Origin: Cymbomonas tetramitiformis
Lineage: Eukaryota; Chlorophyta; Pyramimonadophyceae; Pyramimonadales; Pyramimonadaceae
Length of the DNA stretch: 44,343 nt
Direction: 5' to 3'
Assembly: GCA_001247695.2 (NCBI GenBank)
Contig: LGRX02035206.1
Span: 1-44,343 of the forward strand
Position numbers and translations under genes: made by a program. Positions 30,924 to 38,914 of the stretch are shown piece after piece (the stretch's first letter is position 1; each line of letters opens with the position of its first letter). The notes under the pieces are model-generated. The model was given only the letters and a program-made list of their open reading frames with translations. It was not told the origin of the DNA and did not search any database.

Positions 30924-31176
30924 CTAGTGTGGTGACCGGCCAGCCGAATTGGAAACCTGTGAACAAACACCATCTACAGCGGTGGAAATCCAGCTCTAAG
31001 GGAAGGCATGTCCTTTCTGGCAAGGCTGTTCCCAGTCAAGAGTTGCAAAGATAAAACCGGCCCGTGATCGGACCCCTCTGCACATACAGCTACGGTAAAT
31101 CTCACTGTGCAGGAGCGGCATGATCAACTTTCTATCCATCACTAGTAGGCGGTGGCAGTGCCGTGCCAGCCCGCAG

Positions 31177-32298
31177 CTGTCAGGGTTATGATCGATGACA
31201 TATGTGTCATACGTGTCATACATGTCATACCATGTCATGTCATGTCATGTTATGTCGTGTCATGTCATATATTATAATGACATACAGTCGTCAGTACGGT
31301 CGACTATGACATGTACAGTCATACCATCTGTCATCCATTCACCTTGAGTGACACCTGTCATCGAGAGGCCAGGTATTGGCATCGAGATGGCAAAGCAAGA
31401 TTAGTCTTGAAGAACCGAAGTGTTCTGAGAAGACTCATCTTCGCTTCAAGCATGAATTGAACAAGCATGCGGGTATCACATGGCTTATTCGATCAGCCGA
31501 TACTGTTGTTCACCCAATGCCTCGGGTTCACAACCCAATTGTGGTAGCACCTGAGAGGTGCGGGGCATTGGCGTAAACGAGGTGGCATTGAGCTACAGCG
31601 GCACTTCTGGAGAAGCGTCTGCACTCAAACCCAAACATACGCTGCGCGAGCTGTTAACGTTCAATAATAGCCGCGCCATATATCATATTTCATATCTGAT
31701 AAGGACGCAGCACAAGCGAACCTTAAGATATATATGATAGAATAAGATAGCGCAGGTGTTATTGAACAGTAACACGCGCACAGCTTATGAGCGGGTGATG
31801 AGTGCAGACTTCGTCCGAAGATACTGCTGTAGCACAACGCTACCTCATCTATACCGAATGCCTCCCATCTCATAGATGGTACCGCTATTGGGTTGTGAAC
31901 CCGAGGCATCGGTTGAACGACTAGTATCGGCAGAACGAATGATGCGTTCGCCCTATGATACTCGCATGCTTGTTCCGCACATGCTAGAAGCGAAGATGAT
32001 TTCTTCTCCGAACCGTTCGGTACTTCAAGATAGCATCTTGCTTCGCCATTCTCGAGTCCGACATACGGCCTCTCGATGACATGTGTCATTCAAGTCTTAC
32101 CTTGAATAAATGACAGATGATGTGACTTATCATCTCGATGACATGTACAGTCATAGTCGACCGTACTGACGACTGTCTGTCATTATAATATATGACATGA
32201 CTCGACATGACATGACATGGTATGACATGTCTGACAGGTATGACGTATGACATGTATGACATGTATGACACATGTGTCATCGGTCATAACCCTGACAG
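31177..32298. mobile_element. 1.1-kb foldback element
   Basis: The whole interval is a long imperfect palindrome. The left arm (31177 to about 31680) starts CTGTCAGGGTTATGATCGAT, and the right arm (about 31751–32298) ends with the matching GGTCATAACCCTGACAG. Landmarks mirrored across the centre include GTCAT/ATGAC pentamer runs, ACAGTCGTCAGTACGGTCGA and its complement, CCTCGGGTTCACAACCCAAT and its complement, and CTGCACTCA/TGAGTGCAG. The spacer is only about 70 bp and AT-rich. No transposase is encoded, so mobilisation would need a partner. I could not see a clear target-site duplication. Confidence 0.8.
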
Positions 32299-33400
32299 AT
32301 CTCCCCTCTTAAAAGAGTTGTGACCTCACAACGGGCATACCTTTGTATATGTCTTTGATGTCTTTGTTGTTGTTGCTTATGCAGGTACCAGTCTTCTTAC
32401 ACCGATGTGAGGCGTCCCTCGTGGTGTTTTTAGGATATTGGGGGGAACTGAGTCCACTTTAGTCCCTCACCTTAGGCATTTAGCCTTACAGTTCTTAGGA
32501 TGTAGCCCCCATGAATTGCGTATCGTATTGCAGAGTGACGATTCAAGGTTCAATGAATTGCATTTCGTGATACAGATCGACGCTGGATTGCTGATTGATC
32601 TCTGCGTATCGTGTTTCAGAGTGACGATTCAAGGTATCCGAGGTTTACGTTACGGATTATTTGCGCTAGCCGTCGTCGCCTTTGCGAACGATGATCCCAC
32701 GATTTAACAATTTATAATCGAACGATTCTCGGCCTGATACTGTATATATAACTGATCGACAACCGGTACTTGTTTCCACAGTTATTATATATAGTGCACC
32801 CAACCCTTCCTCCCCTCCTGAAGCTACTTTGGAGGTTCACAGGCGGTCATGGGGAGCCCTTTGGATGTTTCCGGAGTTATTTCACCGGGGGCTTGTTTTA
32901 ATGCAAACGGAGTGGCCCTGCTTAACGGGATTGGACTTATAATCCTTTACCCGGTCTGCTCAACTCCTCAATTATTGGTCCAGTACGCACGCTTTGACGA
33001 ACATCTGTCGCGATGAGTGAGAGTGGATTCGCCACGTACTAATGTGAAATTTATTTTACTTATGTTTGTCAGGCATAACTTAGGATCACAACTCCGTCTA
33101 CCTCAGTCGATGTCTCCGGTAGCTTCGGATGACTGGCCACAGAATCCGATGACTAACCACGGTCTTGGCAAAGGTAGCATTTAGCAGTTTTTATTTATCC
33201 ACAGATATGATATCTCGCATGTGTGCGTATCTGTGCAAGGGTATGATTTTGTACAAGGCTCACTACACCTTTAGCAAGGAAGGATCAATTTCCCGCTTCT
33301 ATGCAACATAATGATAAAACATTAAGAGCAAGGTATATAGATGATCGACATGTATTAGTATATATTACAAGAAGTAAGGGCATCAGGCTTAATATAATGT
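32299..33400. other. Interval between foldback element and gypsy pol
   Basis: No gene is supported. A short direct repeat occurs around 32516–32634 (CGTATCGTATTGCAGAGTGA and CGTATCGTGTTTCAGAGTGA, each followed by CGATTCAAGG). The 3' end of the adjacent Ty3/gypsy element, including any 3' LTR, should lie here, but without a second copy in the window its boundary cannot be set. Confidence 0.45.
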
Positions 33401-34134
33401 TTAGCCTTCATAGGCAGCTATCATGTCTGCTGCATTGGTCAGCTCTGTGGCTTTGACCCAGGTGTCATGCTCAGGGCCGTAGCCTGCATATCGCACTAAG
33501 TAGTACTTGACACCTTTAGTGATTTTATCCGAGATGATGTGTGATATCTCAAACAGTGGTTGCCCTTCTTCGGTGATCATCTGTGGCAGAGGCAAAGGTG
33601 CTTGGATCGAGTCGTTATACAGCTCTATTCTGGATACAGGCTGTACCGGATGGATACGGATATCGAGGTCTCCGAAATCTAACTCGTATGCACGCCCATG
33701 GCTTAGCACTTTGGATATAGTAAACGGCCCAATATATGGCTGCTTGAAGTGTCTGCCTGCCTCTGTCAAACCAGTCCATTGGATAAACTCGGTCCGTAAA
33801 AGAACTTTCTGCCCTACTGCATATTGCCGGGGCATGTGAGTCTTATTGAATCTGGCTTGGCCAATTTCTGCTGCTCGGGAAATGTTGTCTACCGCATTGG
33901 CATGTACAGCCGAGTACTGGTCAAACAAAATGATCTCGAATAGCATTCTGTATTGAAACAGGAGCTTCTGGCGGAATAGTGATTGCCAGGTCATGAGGCG
34001 AAAGTGGCTGCGCCACCGAGTCGAGATAGAATGGTGAATAACCAGTAGATGCAGAAATTGTGTTGTTAATTGCAAACTCCACCAGAGGCAACTTGTCCTC
34101 CCAAGAATTGGCTGAAGTATCATTGCAACAACAC
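33401..34134 (-). pseudogene. Integrase C-terminal part and chromodomain
   Basis: After the intron-like insert the integrase continues (LPLVEFAINNTISASTGYSP) to about 33935, where a one-base shift moves it into the frame ending at 33401. That frame carries the 'Q-x-Y-x-GPF' module (FKQPYIGPFTISKVL) and a C-terminal chromodomain (about residues 188–240 of this frame: PLFEISHIISDK, then YYLVRYAGYGPEHDTWVKAT). Chromodomains in chromoviruses direct integration to particular chromatin. The usual aromatic cage is only partly conserved: Phe in the first position, Tyr rather than Trp in VRYAGY, and Trp in HDTW. Confidence 0.82.
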
Positions 34135-34212
34135 CTGTGGATGAAAAAATACTATCTAATCAGTTTATAAACCAGAGGATGGTGAATATCGAATCAACAA
34201 ATTGAAAAGTAC
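34135..34212 (-). other. 78-nt spliceosomal-intron-like insert in integrase
   Basis: On the minus strand the sequence reads CTCAG|GTACTTTTCAATTTG … TTTTTTCATCCACAG|GTGTTG. Reading through the insert gives a stop after IEDILRYFSIC. Removing it joins the split AGG codon and continues with SWEDKLPLVEFAINN, the expected conserved integrase segment. The donor, T-rich tract and acceptor all look normal. Confidence 0.7.
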
Positions 34213-35425
34213 CTGAGGATATCCTCAATGAAGGCATGGCTCCTCTCATTGGCTGCATTCGACTGTGGATGGTGTGAAGACGTCATAGACAATCTCGTAC
34301 CAGTAGATTTCCACAGTGTTTGCCAGAATGTAGAGGTGAATCCGGGGTCTCGATCTGAGATGATGTTCCTCGGAAGACCATGGAGCTTGAAGATATGCTG
34401 CATATATATAGAAGCAGTATGCTGAGCAGTCCAGGTCATGCTGAAGGGAATGAGATGACAGCGATGAGAGAATTGGCACATTATCACAAATATACTGGCG
34501 TGCCCATTAGTGGTGATAGACAGGTCAGTAATCCAGTCAAGAGATACATAAAGCCATTTTGCCTTAGGCACACAATATCGTATATGTGACTGACCATAAG
34601 GTTTGTGTCGCCTCGTTTTCTGGCGTTGACAAACGGGGCACTCCCGAATGTACTGGATGGCTGCCGTCGTCATTCCTGGCCAATAATATCGGCTACGCAG
34701 TAGATGAAGCATGCGATTTTTGCCTACATGACCAGAAATAGTGGCTGAGTGGCACTCATGAAGGAGAATGTGGCGAAGCTGTGTGATCTCACCGTCATCT
34801 GTAGGGACCTTGGCTGTAGGTGGAATGTACAGCTGTCTGCCATATATGGTCTTGCGATAGATCAACCCCTGAATGAGCTCGAAGCTGTAGCTGCTGACTG
34901 ACTGTGATGAAGTCGATGATGTCAGCTTAGCCAATATAGTTTGTGCAAATGTGTCACGATCATACTGGGATATAATGATGTCGTGAAGCTGATGAGCTGA
35001 TGAAGAAGATATAAGAGCAATGAATGTAGGATCTGCAGATGGCATGACTGGAACCTCGTTGATGTCTATATGTTGCAGACAATCAGTGAGTTCAAAGAGT
35101 GTAGAGATACGAGTGAGTGCGTCTGCAACCTTGTTCTTCTCGCCAGAAATGTGCTCTATTCGGAAGTTGTACTCGGAGAGCTCATCCAACCACCTCGCCT
35201 GTTTGGGGCTTAGTGTGGATTTGGACTGGAAATAAACCAGTGGCTGATGATCTGAGCGTACAATAGTCTCAGGAGCTCCCAACAAGATGTGGCGAAAGAA
35301 TCGGAAGCCCTCCACAATGGCAAATAGCTCGATCTCAGGAATAGGCCAACGTCTCTGTGTATCGGAGAGAGTGACGTTGTGATAGCCACATGGCTTCATA
35401 CCTTTTCCTTGATCTTGGAGTACTG
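34213..35425 (-). CDS. Ty3/gypsy RNase H and integrase core
   Basis: The RNase H part shows PEIELFAIVEGFRFFRHILL (catalytic Glu), RSDHQPL (Asp) and KNKVADALTR (Asp). Integrase follows, with an HHCC zinc site (HSATISGHVGK then CPVCQRQK) and a DDE core: LDWITDL (D288), IISDRDPGFTS (D349) and NAANERSHAF (E385), counted from the ATG at 35399. D349 and E385 have 35 residues between them, the standard spacing. The frame runs into a stop at 34194, but a GT–AG splice at 34213/34134 continues the integrase sequence in phase. The ATG at 35399 is internal; the frame's coding signal starts near 35425. Confidence 0.92.
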
Positions 35426-36838
35426 TATCACTTGACCAACGTGTGTGCCTGATCCATCGACCTCCATAATAGATGGCAGTTTCTGATCTGGAAGTTGTAG
35501 TACTGGAGCATTGCAGATGGCACTTTTGAGGTTATCAAATGCCTGCTGCTGCTCAGATTCCCAGACAAACTCTGCATTATCTTTAAGGAGACGATTGAGC
35601 GGCTCGGCAATCTTGGAGAACTTTGGTATGAATCTCCTAAATTGACCGACCATGCCCAAGAATGACCGAAGGGATGACTTGCCATCTTTAGCCATACGGC
35701 GTAGAGGCTGCTTTCCAACGGTAGGACCATAAGACACTGGAGGCTGTATTGCCATGACTGCTCGGATTCTGTCTTCGATGATGGATAAGCCTGCTTCAGA
35801 GATGTGATGTCCGATAAAGTCTATGGATCTGACGAACAACTCCACCTTGGAAGGCCTGATGAAGAACTGGTGATCTCTGCAACGCTGGAGAAACTGTCGG
35901 ACATGACTCACGTGGCTGTCAAAGTCCGGACTGTATACGATAGTATCATCCATGAAAATAACAAGGAACCGATCGATGAAGTCGAAGAATGCCCGATTTC
36001 CTACACGTAGAGCTGTTGCAGGAGCATTGGTCAATCCGAAAGGCATAACTGTCCACTCATAGGAACCGTATCTGGTGCGAATAGCTGTTTTGTGAATGTC
36101 ATCTGGATGTATAGGAATCTGATGGAAAAACTGATTGAAGTCAAATCTGCTAAACCATCGTGCACCTTTTAGCTGTTCAAGAAGGGTGTCGTGAGGTGGC
36201 AATGGATACGTGTCCTTAATTGTGATGTTATTAAGGGCTCGATAATCACAGCACATCCTCCACTTCCCACCTGGCTTAGGAGCGAAAATGATAGGACATC
36301 CATATGGAGATGATGACGGACGAAGGATACCCAATTCGACATATTTGATGATCTGTCGTTTGAGCTCTTCCATCATGGGCACTGGTATGGTACGAACTGG
36401 CTGCGATGGCGGCTTGTGCCCAGGTTCAATGTTGATTCGATGATAACCACCTTCAAACCGTTCTGGCCTATGACCAGCTGGAAGATCCTCCTGGAATATG
36501 TCTGAAAAGTCTTCCCTCATTTGATCACGTGCTGCTGTGACCTCTGGGTCTTCCATAGTGGTGTCTGAGTCTGCTGCTGCGAAGACCAGTTCACCATCGA
36601 CCTCTGAGAGAAAGAAGAGATAAGCTACGGCTTCTTCAGCCGAACCACTGGATCGAATACGACGTAGGTGCTTTCTCATGGTGGTGGCATTGACCAATTC
36701 CATTTCAGGAAGGCCATCTGAGCCTGGAGTCTGTTCAACTCTGGAAAATACTGTGCGAACACTGGAGCCTGATGAGTGCTTCCTAGTGATCGTCAGATTT
36801 TTGGACTGGAAGTCAATGTGTGGATTTCTCCTCTCCAT
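35396..36838 (-). CDS. Ty3/gypsy reverse transcriptase
   Basis: This 480-aa frame contains the RT domain at about residues 140–345. Visible blocks are ELGILRPSSSPYGCPIIFAP, GGKWRMCCDYRALN, FSRFDFNQFFHQIPI (first catalytic Asp in FDF), GSYEWTVMPFGLTNAPAT, and the polymerase motif IFMDD (residues 294–298) with FIGHHIS after it. The connection region has SLRSFLGMVGQFRRFIPKF, preceded by an unusual insert of about 20 residues (YGPTVGKQPLRRMAKDGK) between the 'IQPP' and 'LRSFLG' motifs. The frame ends at the TGA at 35396–35398, and RNase H resumes in another frame after a shift near 35425. It copies the element RNA into cDNA in cytoplasmic particles. Confidence 0.93.
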   Translation of the reverse strand: MERRNPHIDFQSKNLTITRKHSSGSSVRTVFSRVEQTPGSDGLPEMELVNATTMRKHLRRIRSSGSAEEAVAYLFFLSEVDGELVFAAADSDTTMEDPEVTAARDQMREDFSDIFQEDLPAGHRPERFEGGYHRINIEPGHKPPSQPVRTIPVPMMEELKRQIIKYVELGILRPSSSPYGCPIIFAPKPGGKWRMCCDYRALNNITIKDTYPLPPHDTLLEQLKGARWFSRFDFNQFFHQIPIHPDDIHKTAIRTRYGSYEWTVMPFGLTNAPATALRVGNRAFFDFIDRFLVIFMDDTIVYSPDFDSHVSHVRQFLQRCRDHQFFIRPSKVELFVRSIDFIGHHISEAGLSIIEDRIRAVMAIQPPVSYGPTVGKQPLRRMAKDGKSSLRSFLGMVGQFRRFIPKFSKIAEPLNRLLKDNAEFVWESEQQQAFDNLKSAICNAPVLQLPDQKLPSIMEVDGSGTHVGQVIQYSKIKEKV

Positions 36839-36957
36839 GCAACCAATCTTGACCCAGGATGACGGTGAAGGGTTTCATGTCAATGATGTAGAAATCCTCT
36901 GTGTCCTTATACTTACCCAGCGTGAATGTAGCATTGGGAAGATAGGATGTGCAAGGT
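36839..36957 (-). pseudogene. Ty3/gypsy protease C-terminal remnant
   Basis: Reading down the minus strand, one frame gives LPNATFTLGKYKDTEDFYII and then FTVILGQDWL. This is the typical retropepsin C-terminal region (the ILG-x-D-W-L strand) that precedes RT in gypsy Pol. The frame changes by one base immediately before the RT frame at 36838, and the catalytic DTG region is missing upstream because the element is truncated there. Confidence 0.75.
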
Positions 36958-36963
36958 AGTTGG

Positions 36964-37230
36964 TACCGGAATATCCTAGTTCACTAGATATCAGAGGGTC
37001 CCGAACTGTGTGGATAAACTCTCATAAGATAAATAAACCCTAAGCTAGATATACCCGGAACGGTCTCGCAACGGTCTCGCAACGGTCTCGGAAACTAGCC
37101 TACCTGTGACACAGCGTGTGTCACAGCACGAACCTATAGATCAGTCAGCAGTCCAGTGTTGGTCCTAGGGGTCTGTCATAGGGGCCTGCACCGGGACTCC
37201 CAGTCAGGGCTGCCTATACAGATTCCAGCA
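36964..37230 (-). repeat. Diverged LTR of the Gag-only element family
   Basis: This 267-bp sequence is a clear but diverged relative of the two 263-bp LTRs at 38333 and 41610. It has the same TAC(C/T)GGAATATCC end, AAATAAACCCTAAGCTAGAT, CACCGGGACTCCC and CAGATT(C/T)CAGCA end. It also has three tandem GCAACGGTCTC-type words not seen in the young LTRs. It abuts the truncated gypsy protease remnant, so this older insertion interrupted or replaced the gypsy 5' part. Confidence 0.85.
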
Positions 37231-37618
37231 CACCACCCCAGCACTGTGGGTGGTGACTGGCTAGGAGAGTCAGAAATGTAAATCTCTAGGGCAGAAGCCA
37301 GGGTGACAAGTCCTAACTGCTAATCCAACTGTGCTATTCTGATACACAAATTGGAAACCTCTAACCAGCACAAGAGAAACCATACAGGCAATGCAAGTCC
37401 TGCTAAACTACTGAAAAGCTCTGTGCCAGTAAGTCAGATTGAAGAGTTCAAAGGTGTCAAAGTAAAAGCATAAACCAAATTGAAGACCGTGTTGAGGTCA
37501 AAGTAGATCTCAGCACACCACCAGACAAGTGGTGTACTGCCAGAACCAGTAACATAACTACTCGGGGTCAAAGGTCAGAGGAGCACCGTCACCACAATGA
37601 GCACCGTAGTAGCCCGCC
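37231..37618 (-). pseudogene. 3' internal remnant of an older Gag-only element
   Basis: Homologous to 38596–38978 of the intact element, including the TGTGGGTGGTGACTG hairpin region and the last 20 codons of the Gag-like ORF (stop at 37558–37560). The remnant still reads CGDGAPLTFDPE before the stop, against CGDGAPLIFDPE in the intact copy. Homology ends at about 37618, where a 388-bp tandem repeat begins. Confidence 0.8.
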
Positions 37619-37650
37619 CACCAAACGCAATTGGGGAGTTTGGGAGTTTT

Positions 37651-38332
37651 GGGAGTTGGGGAGTTTTACAATGGGAGGCCCTGAAAAAATTGAAAATTTG
37701 ACCGAATCTTGGGTTTAAGATTTTCCCGAGTTGAATGTAATTTTATTTAATTTTCCGGTTGTTTTAGGGTCTAAGAAATATTCCTGATTTTCACTAAAAA
37801 AATCATCTTTTTCAGCCTGAATTAAGGAAGGTTTATGGGGTTTTTTGTGTTAAGAAAACATAAATTTTAAATTGAACTTGTACAATATTTCATGCATATT
37901 TAAGCTTCAATTTTTTTTTCGAAACTCGGTAGCAAAATGATACTTTTTACGTCTGATTTTTATGAAATATGTTTTTGGGGGTTCATCGATGAACCCCTTT
38001 TATTTTTTTCTAGTTTTATATGAATTTCAGGCCTTTTTGGGAGTTGGGGAGTTTTACAAGGGGAGGCCCTGAAAAAAATGAAAATTTGACCGAATCTAGG
38101 GTTTAAGATTTTCCCGAGTTCAATGTAATTTTATTTAATTTTCCGGTTGTTTTAGGGTTTCAGAAATATTCCTGATTTTCACTAAAAAAATCATCTTTTT
38201 CAGCCTGAATTAAGGAAGATTTTTGGGGATTTTTGTACTGTACTAGGAAAACATAAATTTTAAATTAAACTTGTACAATATTTGCCGCATATTTGAGCTT
38301 CAAAAAGATTTCCGAGAATCGATGGCAAAATG
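37651..38332. repeat. 388-bp tandem repeat, second unit interrupted
   Basis: Unit A spans about 37651–38038. Unit B starts at 38039 and continues to 38332, then resumes after the inserted LTR element at 41873–41974. Both contain GGGAGTTGGGGAGTTTTACA, CCTGATTTTCACTAAAAAAA, TTTTTCAGCCTGAATTAAGG and a GGGGTTCATC(G/C)ATGAACCCC palindrome. Non-coding. Confidence 0.88.
38328..38332. repeat. Target-site duplication, left copy (AAATG)
   Basis: AAATG directly before the left LTR is repeated at 41873–41877 directly after the right LTR. The uninterrupted unit A carries the sequence once, as GCAAAATGATAC. Confidence 0.85.
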
Positions 38333-38595
38333 TACTGGAATATCCAAGTTCACAGATAATAGTGTGTGCTGTGAAACTGATATAGATAAACTCGTATAAT
38401 AAATAAACCCTAAGCTAGATATACCCCGAACGGTGACAGAGTCGGAACGGCTACGGTCCTAGCTACCTGTGACACCTTGGTGTGTCACAGTACGGGCTTA
38501 CGGTCAGTCACAGGTCCAGTGTTGGCTACCTAGTAATCTGTCATAGGGGCCTGCACCGGGACTCCCGGTCAGGGCTGCCTACACAGATTTCAGCA
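38333..38595 (-). repeat. 3' LTR of the Gag-only element
   Basis: 263 bp, identical to the 5' LTR except for one base in the GTGTCACAG(T/T)(A/T)CGGGC region (A here, T in the other copy, plus strand). Confidence 0.92.
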
Positions 38596-38914
38596 CACCA
38601 CCCCAGCACTGTGGGTGGTGACTGACAGGCAAGTCCGAGATACCAAATAAGTTAGGGCAGGAGCTAGGGTGACAAGCCTAACTGCTATACCAACTGTGCA
38701 ATTCTGATACACAAATGGAAACCCTCTAGCCGGCACAAGTGCAGAAACATACAGGCACATAAGTCCTGCTAAACTACTGAAAGGCACGGTGCTAGCAAGT
38801 CAGATTAACGGATATAAGGAGTCAAAGTAAAAGCCAATTGAAGACCATGTTGAGGTCAAAGCACATCTCAGCACACCACCAGAAGGTGGTGCACTGCCAG
38901 AACCAGGAATAAAA

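Larger units (their letters stand above)
33401..36960 (-). mobile_element. Ty3/gypsy chromovirus pol, 5'-truncated and decayed
   Basis: The minus strand carries, in Ty3/gypsy order, a protease C-terminal remnant, RT, RNase H, integrase and a C-terminal chromodomain. The order RT–RNase H–IN with a terminal chromodomain defines chromoviruses. Gag and the 5' LTR are absent because homology ends at 36960 against a different LTR fragment. The coding region is interrupted by frame changes near 36838, 35425 and 33935 and by a 78-nt GT–AG insert at 34135–34212. The element is therefore not autonomous as it stands. Confidence 0.9.
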
